Source of the DNA: CAXMRP01 sp965216515
GTDB taxonomy: Bacteria; Pseudomonadota; Alphaproteobacteria; Rhizobiales; Afifellaceae
Assembly: GCA_965216515.1 (NCBI GenBank)
Contig: OZ244173.1
Coordinates: 310,001-374,000, forward strand
DNA length: 64,000 nt
Direction of reading: 5' to 3'
Positions 34,263-43,305 of this stretch are shown piece after piece. The stretch's first letter is position 1. Each line of letters begins with the position of its first letter. Made by a program: the position numbers and the translations under genes. Under the pieces are notes generated by a model. The model searched no databases and was not told the origin of the DNA. It saw nothing but the letters and a program-made list of their open reading frames with translations.

Positions 34263-35291
34263 ATGAAGCCGGCAGGCAGCCGATATCGGTTTGGTGTTTT
34301 GGATGACGGGACCGGCGTGGAAGCCGTCGTCATCGGCGCCGGCGATATGAAGGCGGTCTGCCTGACCTGGGGAACGGTGATTCAGGATCTGCGCCACGCT
34401 GCGCGCTCCTGGCCACTGGTGCTGGGCCTGACCCGCATGGGCGACTACGTGGAAAACCGGGGATTTCTGGGTGCAACGGCCGGCCGGTTTGCCAATCGCA
34501 TCGCCGGTGCAACGTTCGAGCTCGATGGAACAACCTACCGGCTGGACGCCAATGCGCCCGGCGGCCACCATCTCCATGGCGGTCTACCGAGCTTCGGCCG
34601 GCGAAACTGGCGGATTGTCGGGCACGATCCCGCGGCGGTGACCTTTGCGCTTCATTCGCCGGACGGGGAGGGCGGTTATCCGGGCAATCTCGATGTGACC
34701 TGCTGCTATGAGATCAGGCCGCCGGCGACCCTGCGCATCACCTATCAGGGCACGACCGATGCGCCGACGCTGCTCAATCTCGCCCACCATTCCTATTTCA
34801 ATCTGAACGGCGGCGGTTCGGTGCGCGATCATTTCCTGCGCGTCGACGCCGATCATTACCTGCCGTTGGACGACAAGCTCATCCCGACCGGCGAGATCGC
34901 CGCCGTCGGCGGCACGCGGTATGATTTCCGCCATTTGCGGCTCATTGGCGAGATGGGCGGCAGGCCGACCGGCCCCTATGATGTCAATATGTGCCTGTCG
35001 CCGGCGCCGGTCGCCGAGCCGCGCCCGGTGGCTGAGTTGCGCAGCCCGGACCGCTCCGTGGTGATGGAAGTGGCAACCACCGAACCCGGCATCCAGCTTT
35101 TCGATGCGGAGACGCTTGACGTCGCGGTGCCGGGCCTCGGCGGCCTTGCCTACCCGCCCTTCTCCGGTTTTTGCCTTGAGGCGCAGCGCTGGCCGGATTC
35201 GCCGCATCATCCCGGATTTGCCGGTGCCGTCCTGCGGCCGGGGGAAACCTATCGCCAGGTGACCGAATACCGGTTCGCCGTCGCCGTCTAG
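34263..35291 (+). CDS. galM: Aldose 1-epimerase
   Basis: A 342-residue mutarotase that interconverts alpha and beta anomers of aldoses in the cytosol. Family motifs are present: RFANRIAGATFELDG with the substrate arginine, HHLHGG with its histidine, LNLAHHSYFNLNGGG with the catalytic histidine, and PFSGFCLEAQRWPDSPHH with the catalytic glutamate. The ATG at 34263 is the normal family start. A frame that extends to 34200 through a 15-bp tandem repeat is less likely to be translated. It is convergent with the TRAP operon. Confidence 0.9.
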   Translation: MKPAGSRYRFGVLDDGTGVEAVVIGAGDMKAVCLTWGTVIQDLRHAARSWPLVLGLTRMGDYVENRGFLGATAGRFANRIAGATFELDGTTYRLDANAPGGHHLHGGLPSFGRRNWRIVGHDPAAVTFALHSPDGEGGYPGNLDVTCCYEIRPPATLRITYQGTTDAPTLLNLAHHSYFNLNGGGSVRDHFLRVDADHYLPLDDKLIPTGEIAAVGGTRYDFRHLRLIGEMGGRPTGPYDVNMCLSPAPVAEPRPVAELRSPDRSVVMEVATTEPGIQLFDAETLDVAVPGLGGLAYPPFSGFCLEAQRWPDSPHHPGFAGAVLRPGETYRQVTEYRFAVAV

Positions 35292-35333
35292 CCGCCGGCG
35301 CGGCCATGTTTCCGAACCGCCAGCGGTCGATTG

Positions 35334-36647
35334 TCAGCCGCCCGGCTGTGCCCGCATGTTTTCCGGCAGCCAGGTCGCGAGTTCCGGCACGGCGATCAGC
35401 ACGAACACCATCAGGACCATGATCAGAAACATCGGGATGGCCGATTTTGCGACATAGCCCATGTCGTGGTGTGTCATGCCTTGCATGACGAACAGGTTGA
35501 AGCCGATCGGCGGCGTGATTTGCGCCATTTCCACGACCACGACAATAAAGATCCCGAACCAGATGACATCGATTCCCGCCTGGCGGATCATCGGCTCGAC
35601 CACGGCCATCGTCAAAACGACCGAAGAAATGCCGTCCAGGAAGCAGCCGATAATGATGTAGAACACCAGCAGCACCATCAGCAGTTCGAAACGGCTGAGT
35701 TCGAAGGTCGCGATGAGTTCGGCCAGCGCCCGCGGCAAACCGGTAAAGCCCATGGCAAGGGACAGGAATGCGGCGCCGGCGAGGATCAGCGCGATCATGG
35801 CCGACGTCCGGGTCGCCCCCATCAGGCTTTCCATGAATGTCGCCCGGGTCAGCGAGCCCTGGCTGGCCGCCAGCGCCAGCGATCCGATGACACCGAACGC
35901 CGCCGCCTCCGTCGCGGTCGCAAACCCCAGATACATCGATCCGATCACCAGCGCGATCAGCAGCAACACCGGGATCAGGAATCGCGACGTTCTCAGCTTT
36001 TCCGCAAACGACAGTCGCGGTTCCTCGTTGGGATTGTAGGATCTGGACAATTGGGAATAGATCGCCACATAGCCCATGAACATGGTGGCGAGCACCAGGC
36101 CCGGCACAATGCCGGCGATAAACAGCTTGGAAATGGATTCGTTGATGGTCACGCCATATACGATCAGCGTCAGTGACGGCGGGATCATCAGTCCCAGCGT
36201 GGCGGCGCCGGTAAGGGTGCCGATGACCATGTGTTCCGGGTAGTTGCGTGCCCGCAATTCCGGAATCGACATTTTGCCGACCGTCGTCAGGGTTGCCGCA
36301 GACGATCCGGAGACGGCCGCAAACACCGTGCAACCGACGATATTGGTGTGAATCAGGCCGCCGGGCAGGCGCGCCATCCACGGCGCCAGGCCGCGGAACA
36401 TGTCCTCCGACAGCCGAGTGCGATAGAGGATCTCGCCCATCCAGATGAACAGCGGCAACGCGGTCAGCGTCCACGACGAAGATGCCGACCAAATGGTCGT
36501 GATCATTGTGTCGCCGACGGGTCGCGAGGTGAACATCTCCATGCCCACGAAGGCGACGCCGAGCAGGGCCAGGCCGACCCAGACCCCCGTGCCCAGAAGC
36601 AGAAAGAGGATGAACAGGAAGATGGCGATGAGTTGGAACTCGGCCAT
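35334..36647 (-). CDS. dctM: TRAP transporter large permease (DctM)
   Basis: A 437-residue, roughly 12-helix inner-membrane protein, the ion-coupled transport subunit of a TRAP system. Family segments include HTNIVGCTVFAAVSGSSAAT, PPSLTLIVYGV and ITPPIGFNLFVMQG. The ATG at 36647 lies 2 bases after the DctQ stop, with GGAG seven bases upstream. Together with dctQ and dctP it forms a complete uptake system for an organic acid or similar solute. Confidence 0.93.
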   Translation of the reverse strand: MAEFQLIAIFLFILFLLLGTGVWVGLALLGVAFVGMEMFTSRPVGDTMITTIWSASSSWTLTALPLFIWMGEILYRTRLSEDMFRGLAPWMARLPGGLIHTNIVGCTVFAAVSGSSAATLTTVGKMSIPELRARNYPEHMVIGTLTGAATLGLMIPPSLTLIVYGVTINESISKLFIAGIVPGLVLATMFMGYVAIYSQLSRSYNPNEEPRLSFAEKLRTSRFLIPVLLLIALVIGSMYLGFATATEAAAFGVIGSLALAASQGSLTRATFMESLMGATRTSAMIALILAGAAFLSLAMGFTGLPRALAELIATFELSRFELLMVLLVFYIIIGCFLDGISSVVLTMAVVEPMIRQAGIDVIWFGIFIVVVVEMAQITPPIGFNLFVMQGMTHHDMGYVAKSAIPMFLIMVLMVFVLIAVPELATWLPENMRAQPGG

Positions 36648-36649
36648 GG

Positions 36650-37183
36650 CTATTCTCCGTGGCTCTGTTCGACGACGTCCGATCGGATCCGGTGATCGCC
36701 GGCCACGAAAATGTGGATGAGGTGATCGGTCAGGGCGATCGCCAGCACGATCGAACCGATGACCATCGACAGTTGCGGGATCCACAATGGCGTGGCGTCC
36801 TGGCCCTGGCTTACGTCCTTGAACTTGTACGACCACCAAACGGTCTTGATGGCATACCAGACAAAATACCAGGCAAGGGCGGTGCCGATGGCGAAACACC
36901 AGCCTTCCAGCAGGCGCCGGGTTCGCGATCCCACCGCATTCAGCAGGATATTGACGCGAATATGGGCGCCGCGGTTCAACGCATGGGCAAACGCGAAGAA
37001 CGAAGCCGCCGCCATGCAATAACCGGCATAGTCAGGCGCACCGGGAAACACCTCTCCGGTCCACCGGGCGAGCATTTGCAAAACGATCAGCACCAGGATG
37101 GCAATGAGGAATGCGGCGGCGATTGCGCCGCAGGCCAGGTAAAGTCGGTCCAGATAATTGCGTACTGTTCGTAGGAATGTCAC
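36650..37183 (-). CDS. dctQ: TRAP transporter small permease (DctQ)
   Basis: A 177-residue protein with four membrane helices, at about 15-38, 52-68, 90-112 and 135-155, and the family's ALNRGAHIRVNILLNA loop. It pairs with DctM in the membrane. It begins 114 bp after dctP, across a region with two strong hairpins, and ends 2 bp before dctM. Confidence 0.92.
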   Translation of the reverse strand: MTFLRTVRNYLDRLYLACGAIAAAFLIAILVLIVLQMLARWTGEVFPGAPDYAGYCMAAASFFAFAHALNRGAHIRVNILLNAVGSRTRRLLEGWCFAIGTALAWYFVWYAIKTVWWSYKFKDVSQGQDATPLWIPQLSMVIGSIVLAIALTDHLIHIFVAGDHRIRSDVVEQSHGE

Positions 37184-37213
37184 GACGCCCCCGTTTCGTC
37201 CCTGTCAATCGAT

Positions 37214-37244
37214 GCGTTTGCGCCGAATTCGATGGCGCAAACGC
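37214..37244 (-). promoter_or_regulatory. Hairpin 1 between dctP and dctQ
   Basis: A perfect 11-bp stem, GCGTTTGCGCC (37214-37224) with GGCGCAAACGC (37234-37244), around a 9-base loop. With the second hairpin it fills the gap between the binding-protein and permease genes. Such structures often stabilise the upstream part of a message or partly stop transcription, so that the binding protein is made in excess. No T-run follows, so full termination is unlikely. Confidence 0.7.
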
Positions 37245-37259
37245 GCACTCTCCCGGATG

Positions 37260-37282
37260 CCGGGAGGCCGGATGCCTCCCGG
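37260..37282 (-). promoter_or_regulatory. Hairpin 2 between dctP and dctQ
   Basis: A perfect 9-bp GC-rich stem, CCGGGAGGC (37260-37268) with GCCTCCCGG (37274-37282), around a 5-base loop, 15 bases after the dctP stop. It probably protects the 3' end of the dctP message. It also contains GGAGGC-type sequence, but no start codon follows at a useful distance. Confidence 0.7.
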
Positions 37283-37297
37283 AACGGCCAGTCGGCC

Positions 37298-38275
37298 CTA
37301 CTTCATCGTATTGAAGGCATCGACGATGGCCTTGCCTTCGTCTCCGGCCGATTCCAGCCATTCATTGGTCATCGTCACGCCGATTTCCTTCAATTCGGCC
37401 ACCAGGCCATCGCCGGCCGGACCGACCGTCATGCCGCCGGCGCGCAGGCCTGCAAGCGTGAAGCCGGTATACTCCTTGGCCCGCCAGTTTCCGGCATATT
37501 CGGCCAGTTCCGCGCAGCCGGTGATGACATTCTTGTTGGCATCGCTGACGCCATCCCAAACGCCCTTGTTGACCATGACGTAGTTGCGCGGCAGCCAGGC
37601 GTCGACTTCATAGAAATGGGTCAGGCTTTCCCAGACCTTGCGGTCATAGCCGGTGGAGCCGGAAGAGATCATGGATTCCGCGACGCCGGTTGCAAACGCC
37701 TGGCTGATTTCCGCCGCCTCGATGGTCACCGGCAGCATGCCGGTTAGCTCGGCCAACCTGGCTGTGGCATTGTTATAGGAGCGGAACTTGAGGCCGGCCA
37801 TGTCGGCGACGGAATTGACTTCCTTCTTGAAATACAGCCCCTGCGGCGGCCATGGCACCGAATACAGCAGCACCAGATTCTGGTCGGCCAGGATCTTTTC
37901 CATCGTCGGCTTGGCCGCTTTCCAGAGCTTGTCGGCATCGTCGAACGATGTTGCCAGGAACGGAATGGAATCGACGCCAAAGATCGCATTTTCGTTCTGG
38001 TGGCCGGACAGCAGCCGCTCGCCGATCGGCGCCTGGCCGGTCTGGATCGCGCGCTTGATGTCGGCGCCTTTGAAAAGCGAGCCGGAGGGATGGGTCACCA
38101 CCTCGATATCGCCGCCGGTACCCGTTGTGATGCATTTGGCGAATGCGGCGCCCGTTGCGGAGTGGAAATTGGTCGCCGAATAAGCCATCGGCATGTCCCA
38201 TTTCTCCGCTGCGCCGACCTGTCCGGCGAAGCCGGCGGCGGTCACAACCGCCAACAAGGCTATTGTCGATTTCAT
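37298..38275 (-). CDS. dctP: TRAP transporter substrate-binding protein (DctP)
   Basis: A 325-residue periplasmic receptor with a clear signal peptide (residues 1-22, MKSTIALLAVVTAAG to VGAAE). DctP-family elements are present, including LKFRSYNNATARLAELTG, which holds the arginine that normally binds a substrate carboxylate, and the VAESMISSGSTGYDRKVWE region. The ATG at 38275 is preceded by GGGAGAA. It begins 40 bp after a DadA-like oxidoreductase gene, so the ligand may be a D-amino acid, a 2-oxo acid or a related compound. That is a guess from context. Confidence 0.92.
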   Translation of the reverse strand: MKSTIALLAVVTAAGFAGQVGAAEKWDMPMAYSATNFHSATGAAFAKCITTGTGGDIEVVTHPSGSLFKGADIKRAIQTGQAPIGERLLSGHQNENAIFGVDSIPFLATSFDDADKLWKAAKPTMEKILADQNLVLLYSVPWPPQGLYFKKEVNSVADMAGLKFRSYNNATARLAELTGMLPVTIEAAEISQAFATGVAESMISSGSTGYDRKVWESLTHFYEVDAWLPRNYVMVNKGVWDGVSDANKNVITGCAELAEYAGNWRAKEYTGFTLAGLRAGGMTVGPAGDGLVAELKEIGVTMTNEWLESAGDEGKAIVDAFNTMK

Positions 38276-38315
38276 ATTTGTTCTCCCTGTCGTTTTCTCT
38301 GTTTGGGCCGTGTCG

Positions 38316-39617
38316 TCATGTGCGACGGTCCGGCCGGTAAGGCGCAAGGTCGATGTTGGGTGTCCTTCCGGCAATCAGATCAGCCAAAAGTCTGCCGGTT
38401 TTCGGGCCGGCGGTCAAACCGATGTGATGGTGCCCGAAGGCGGTGAAGGCCCCGGCTGCGCCGGGGACGGGGCCAAAGTAGGGGAGGGAATCGGCCGGTG
38501 CCGGCCGGTGACCCATCCATGATCTTGTTTCCGACCACGCAAGGTTGGGCATGGCCGCCTTGATGTTGCGGATCAGCAGTTCGGCGGGTTTCGAACTCGG
38601 CCCGGCTTCCAATCCGCCAAACTCGACGATACCCGCGAGCCGAAGCCGGCCCACCATGGGCGTCGCGACGAATTTGCCCGAGGCGACCATGACCGGCGCC
38701 CGGGGCATCATGTTCGGCTCAAGCAGCTCCACATGATAGCCGCGCTCCGTCTCAAGGTGCACCTTGAGGTTGAGTTGCCGCGCAAGCGTTCCGGACCAGG
38801 CGCCGCAGGCAACCACCGCACGGCTGCAGGCGATCGTCCCACCATCGGTCTCAACGCCCGTCACATTGCCGTCCCGAACCGCGACGCCGGACACCTCGGC
38901 GATCCGAACGGTGCCGCCGGCGGCGGCGAACGCCGCGGCAAGATCCGTGACATAGCGGCCCGGATCCGAAATGTAGCCGTGATCCGGCAGCCGGGCGGCA
39001 AATCCGGCCGCATCGGAAAACGCCGGGTCATAATCACCGACCGCCGGGCCCTCCAGTTCGTCCCACGAAATGCCGTGGGTTTTGCGCAACGCCCAGCCGA
39101 ACCGGTCCGCTTCGAAAGCGGCACGGTCGCGATAGAGATAAAGATAATCGGAAGGGACGATCCAGTTCGCCGCATCGGTTCCCGTGGCCAGCGCTCGATG
39201 TTCTTCAAGGCTGTCGCTGACGAGCGGGGCGATCCCGGCGGCGATCGCCGCGGTACGCGCGGATGTGCAGTTTGCAAGGTATCGCGCCAGCCAGGGCGCC
39301 AATTTCGGCAGGTAGGACCAGCGCAGGAAAAGCGGGCTGTTTGCGTCAAACATCATGCGTGGCGCGGCCATGGGCAGGTGCGGGCCGGTGACCGGCACCA
39401 TGGAGCAGGACGCCAGCACCCCGCCGTTCCCGAATGACGCACCCGACGCCGGTCCCTCCCGGTCGACGAGAATGACGTCATGGCCATCCCGCTGCAACCA
39501 GATCGCCGCAGCCACGCCGACAATGCCGGCGCCAACCACGACAATCGGTCCGCCTGGTTTTCCGGCGCCGCCGGTTCCCGTCGGCCCGGGAATATCGTCG
39601 CGTCTGGTTCGTTCCAA
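38316..39617 (-). CDS. DadA-like FAD-dependent oxidoreductase
   Basis: A flavoprotein of about 433 residues of the DAO family, closest in layout to D-amino-acid dehydrogenase (DadA). The FAD-binding GAGIVG is at residues 29-34, followed by ILVDREGPASGASFGNGG. The C-terminal FAD segment HHHIGLTAGPKTGRLLADLI is typical. DadA enzymes deaminate D-amino acids to 2-oxo acids, but related proteins act on proline derivatives or other amines. The start is uncertain: I use TTG 39617, with GGGAG eight bases upstream. GTG 39626 and TTG 39662 are in frame too. It heads the TRAP operon. Confidence 0.82.
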   Translation of the reverse strand: MERTRRDDIPGPTGTGGAGKPGGPIVVVGAGIVGVAAAIWLQRDGHDVILVDREGPASGASFGNGGVLASCSMVPVTGPHLPMAAPRMMFDANSPLFLRWSYLPKLAPWLARYLANCTSARTAAIAAGIAPLVSDSLEEHRALATGTDAANWIVPSDYLYLYRDRAAFEADRFGWALRKTHGISWDELEGPAVGDYDPAFSDAAGFAARLPDHGYISDPGRYVTDLAAAFAAAGGTVRIAEVSGVAVRDGNVTGVETDGGTIACSRAVVACGAWSGTLARQLNLKVHLETERGYHVELLEPNMMPRAPVMVASGKFVATPMVGRLRLAGIVEFGGLEAGPSSKPAELLIRNIKAAMPNLAWSETRSWMGHRPAPADSLPYFGPVPGAAGAFTAFGHHHIGLTAGPKTGRLLADLIAGRTPNIDLAPYRPDRRT

Positions 39618-39663
39618 CCGGTTCACTCCCACCCGGATTGCAACACAGGCTGTAAATAACAAA

Positions 39664-39694
39664 TTATCGATAAAATGTCGATAAAAATATTATA
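39664..39694 (-). promoter_or_regulatory. Promoter/operator region of the dadA-like-TRAP operon
   Basis: An AT-rich stretch containing the perfect palindrome TTATCGATAA (39664-39673), a repeated TCGATAAAA, and, on the minus strand, TATAAT (39694 to 39689). The TATAAT is about 70 bases before the chosen start codon. It probably carries the operon's promoter. A matching -35 box is not clear, which would fit an activator-dependent promoter. Confidence 0.5.
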
Positions 39695-39792
39695 ATGTTT
39701 TTCCCGAACCGCTGCCCGGTCTGCAATCCGGCGATCTGCCGCCGGATTTCGCCTTTCAGGACGCAATCGGTGCATCGTCGGTCGGCATGGTT

Positions 39793-40662
39793 TCAGGGGA
39801 TTGGTGTTCGTGTCAGGAGCAGGTTCTCCGGCGTTTGGAAAATCGACCGGTAGCCGTTGTCGCCCAGAAACCCGGTGAGGTCCTCCGCCCATAGGTGACG
39901 GTGCACGGTTTCGATCAGGACGACGTCCGGCCACATGTCCGGTTCAACCTGGCGGAAGTAGGGCATGAGCGCCCGGTCTTCGTAGCCTTCGATGTCGATT
40001 TTGAGAATATCGATCCGCGGCAGTGCAGCCTCGCCGACGAGCTGGGCAAGGGGTGCGGTGTCCACCCGCACCGAAACTTTGGCGTGGCTCGTGCCGGCTT
40101 TTAGCACGGAAGTGTGGCCGATATTGCCGCCGCCATCGGACCACAGATCAACCTTGCCGGCCTGCGCGCCGACCGCGACTTGTCGCGCCACCACATTGTC
40201 CAGTCCGTTCGCCCGTAGATTAAAGACAAGTTTGCCGAAGGTGCGCGGATGAGGTTCCAGCGCAAGAATCCGTGCCGTGCCGCCTGACTTGATCCCGACA
40301 TGGATGCTGTATGTGCCGATGTTCGCACCGATATCGACAAACACCGTATCGGGACGCACAAGCACGCCTAGGGCCTCGTGTTCCCTGGCCTCCGGCAGCC
40401 TGCGTCTGGCCCAGATAATGCGGTCGCAATAGTTTTCCGCCGGATAGAGGCGAAACTTCATGCCGGCATGGTCGATGTCGAACGGCCCGGCGAACCGGCG
40501 GGCAAACCGCTTGCGCAGCGACCGCCGCGTGGCCGCCGAAAATCCCCTCCAATCGCAGGCGGACCAGACAAGACGTGCCGCAACCGAAGGTCGCGACGCC
40601 CCGAATGGCCGCACATGACCGACTGCCACCTCGTCGGCGGGCGCCCTGTCTCTCCGGGTCAA
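39793..40662 (-). CDS. FkbM-family methyltransferase
   Basis: A 289-residue SAM-dependent methyltransferase. Motif I is DIGANIGTYSIH at residues 110-121, and the FkbM core continues to ILKIDIEGYEDRAL. FkbM proteins usually O-methylate sugars or polyketide hydroxyls; the acceptor here is unknown. The frame starts at a TTG (40662); a GTG 12 codons later is possible. It stands 130 bp upstream of the dadA-like gene on the same strand and 64 bp after mscS, with no glycan genes beside it. Confidence 0.82.
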   Translation of the reverse strand: MTRRDRAPADEVAVGHVRPFGASRPSVAARLVWSACDWRGFSAATRRSLRKRFARRFAGPFDIDHAGMKFRLYPAENYCDRIIWARRRLPEAREHEALGVLVRPDTVFVDIGANIGTYSIHVGIKSGGTARILALEPHPRTFGKLVFNLRANGLDNVVARQVAVGAQAGKVDLWSDGGGNIGHTSVLKAGTSHAKVSVRVDTAPLAQLVGEAALPRIDILKIDIEGYEDRALMPYFRQVEPDMWPDVVLIETVHRHLWAEDLTGFLGDNGYRSIFQTPENLLLTRTPIP

Positions 40663-40726
40663 AGATGCCCCCGATCCGGATCAGGTGCCGCGTGAGCGGG
40701 CAGGGCGCATACGCTGCCCGCTGCGA

Positions 40727-43126
40727 TCACCGGACATCCGCCAGCGTGCCTTCGCCCTTCTGTGCCGCCTCATCGGCGTCGATCACGTTGCGCGCCGCCG
40801 CGCCGACTGCCTCGCGCTCCTTGTCGCTCAGGCTTGCCGGATCGCGGTCGCCGGCGAGCCGTACCGTAACCTCCTTGTGGGCAAACTTGATGCCTTCGCG
40901 CTCAAACAGTTCGCGCACCGCCGCATAGACCACTTTGCGCACCACCCACTGTTCGCCGGGCTTTGTCATGAATTTAACCCGGATGATCATCGCCGAATCT
41001 TCCATCTGGATGACACCCTGCGACTTCAGCGGCTGAATGAACAATTTGCCGACCTGCGGATGATCCAGAAGTTCCTGGCCGAGCTTCTTGACCAGTTTGC
41101 GGACCCGTTCCACATCGGTGTCATAGGTCACCCGAAGTGGCAGCTTCATGACCACCCAGTCGCGGGAGTAGTTGGTCAGCTGGTGGATTTCGCCAAACGG
41201 GATCGTGTGCAGCGCGCCCAGATGATGCCGCAGCTGGAACGACCGCATGGAGATTTTCTCGACGGTGCCGCGGATATTGTCGAGCTCGATATATTCGCCT
41301 TTCCGGAACGCATCGTCGATCAGGTAGAACGCGCCGGAAAAGATATCCCGGATCAGGGTTTGCGCGCCAAAACCCACGGCGATGCCGATAACACCGGCAC
41401 CGGCGAACAGCGGTCCGATATTCACACCCATCTGGCTCAGCACGATCATGCCGGAGATGATGGCGATCGTGACCACCATCACATTGCGGAATATCGGCAA
41501 CAGCGTCACCAGGCGGCTTTCGCCCTGGCCGCCGCCTTCGCCTTCGCCCGGCTCGCCGGCATTGCTCTCCAGCGATCCGCCTTCTTCCACGATCTTGTGA
41601 TTGACGTAGATATTGACCGCCCGGTAGCTGAGATAGGCCAGATAGACTACAAGGACGATATCCAGAAATGCGGTGAGGGGATGGCCTTCCCGGCCCACAT
41701 CCACGCCCCAAAGCCGGGCCGTTTCGCCAACGGAGAAGACCAGGATCGCGATCACGGCCGCATGTTCAAACAGCGGCTTGAACAGCGGCCTGTACTCGGC
41801 CGGCTTGTCCTCCTGCGGCGAGGCCGCCATCGGTTCCCCGCTCGAATCGAACTGTTCGAGCATTTGCCGCCAGGCCTCTTTTTCCGCCTCCACTGCCGCC
41901 AACATGCGGAACCGCCGCTCCCGCCTCTCGTAGATCCGGTCGATGATGACCACCGCGAGCCCGTAGCTGGCAATGGCGATCAACCCGATCAGGATCGGCA
42001 CCGCGATCAGCGGATTGGCGGTCTGCAGCGACAGGGAGACACGGAAAATGGAGAATGCAAGCGCGACGATCAGATAGCCCAGGACAACAAACATCGCGAT
42101 GCGCGAGGCAAAGATCAGGATTGGCGACTTGTCGTCCGGGTTGCCTGGACCGAGGATGATCTTTGCAATGTAGTCGCGATGCTTGATGGTCAGGCCGCTC
42201 AGCATGATCGCTATCGTCGCCATGACCGCCATCAGCAGAAGCTTGGCGTTGTTCTGGTTCAGGCCAAGTTCGAAAAGCCATCGCATCGTCGCTGCCATCG
42301 GAACGAGGATCCACAGCACGACGATCCAGTCCCAGTAGACCCGTCGTGCTTCCTCGCCGGTCAGGTTGATCATCCGGTGGTTGTCGTGATCGGGTACGAA
42401 GAAATTCAGCAGCACCACGTAGCGCGCCGCCCGGTAGATGACGAAGGCGGTTACGATCTCGAAGATCGTTCGCCGCGCCGGTTCCCATTCGGTGTCGAAG
42501 ATCACGGCCACCAGGACGGCGATGCCGAACAGCAGCAGGGTCTGCAACAAGATCATGAAGGCCCGGAACAGCAGAAAGCCGATCTTGTCGGCCCGGGTTT
42601 CCGGATTGGGATTGTAGACATAGGCAAAATGGGAACGCAGCCAGCGTTGCAACAGCTTTGCCGCGAAAATGCCGGCGATGATGCCGGCGATAGCCGTGAC
42701 GATGGCCCGGATCAGCCAATTGTGTGTGCCGTCCGGGCTGGCATCCCTGATCAGCGAGCCGATGCTGTCAAAGAAGTTCGGGGAATCCTGGATAATCTGC
42801 ATGAACGCCCAGCGCGCCCGCAGGAGCTGCTCCGATGATGTCGGCATGATCATCGGATCTTCTGTCTGCTCCTGTTCGCCGTCCGGTGCGATTACGATGA
42901 CGGTCGCGCCGTCCTGGCGTGCCTGGTCGAGATATTTTTCAAGCTGATTGCCCTCAGCCTCCGTTTCGCCCGACAATCCGGGGATCATGGATTGCGCCCG
43001 GCTGGTTGTGGATCCCAGGATACCGGCAATTGCCAGCACCACCGCCATCAGCACCACGGCGGCACCGGGCGGAGAACATCTGCGGCTGTGATTTGTAATA
43101 TTCAAGCGTCGGTCCAGCTTAGTCAT
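40727..43126 (-). CDS. Large MscS-family mechanosensitive channel
   Basis: A 799-residue inner-membrane protein. It has an N-terminal signal-like helix (about 24-45) and a periplasmic domain of about 90 residues. Roughly ten predicted membrane helices follow, with two charged loops near 410-450 and 520-540. The C-terminal MscS core starts at about residue 555. The pore helix region (GAGVIGIAVGFGAQTLIRDI) is near 570-590, and the cytoplasmic beta and alpha-beta domains follow (RGTVEKISMRSFQLR). Family members open under membrane tension to release solutes in hypo-osmotic shock. This is one of the large MscK/YbdG-like forms. A long open frame on the opposite strand is a codon-bias shadow. Confidence 0.9.
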   Translation of the reverse strand: MTKLDRRLNITNHSRRCSPPGAAVVLMAVVLAIAGILGSTTSRAQSMIPGLSGETEAEGNQLEKYLDQARQDGATVIVIAPDGEQEQTEDPMIMPTSSEQLLRARWAFMQIIQDSPNFFDSIGSLIRDASPDGTHNWLIRAIVTAIAGIIAGIFAAKLLQRWLRSHFAYVYNPNPETRADKIGFLLFRAFMILLQTLLLFGIAVLVAVIFDTEWEPARRTIFEIVTAFVIYRAARYVVLLNFFVPDHDNHRMINLTGEEARRVYWDWIVVLWILVPMAATMRWLFELGLNQNNAKLLLMAVMATIAIMLSGLTIKHRDYIAKIILGPGNPDDKSPILIFASRIAMFVVLGYLIVALAFSIFRVSLSLQTANPLIAVPILIGLIAIASYGLAVVIIDRIYERRERRFRMLAAVEAEKEAWRQMLEQFDSSGEPMAASPQEDKPAEYRPLFKPLFEHAAVIAILVFSVGETARLWGVDVGREGHPLTAFLDIVLVVYLAYLSYRAVNIYVNHKIVEEGGSLESNAGEPGEGEGGGQGESRLVTLLPIFRNVMVVTIAIISGMIVLSQMGVNIGPLFAGAGVIGIAVGFGAQTLIRDIFSGAFYLIDDAFRKGEYIELDNIRGTVEKISMRSFQLRHHLGALHTIPFGEIHQLTNYSRDWVVMKLPLRVTYDTDVERVRKLVKKLGQELLDHPQVGKLFIQPLKSQGVIQMEDSAMIIRVKFMTKPGEQWVVRKVVYAAVRELFEREGIKFAHKEVTVRLAGDRDPASLSDKEREAVGAAARNVIDADEAAQKGEGTLADVR

Positions 43127-43305
43127 TCTGCAACGTCAATCATGCGATCCTCTGATACCGGCGGCCCCCGTGATCCGATACCTGCGATCGGATGATAGAC
43201 TGAAAACCTATACAATGTTGGAATTGTTATCCAGATTTCCAGCCTCCGCAGCTCACGGATGCGTGCCCGGCGGGGGCCGGTTCTTCAAGGAAAGGTGTTC
43301 GGCAT

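Noticed and set aside
40685..42838. A 717-codon open frame on the plus strand
   Set aside because: It is the complement of the mscS gene. The peptide is rich in His, Arg and Asp with no domain, the usual antisense shadow in GC-rich coding DNA.
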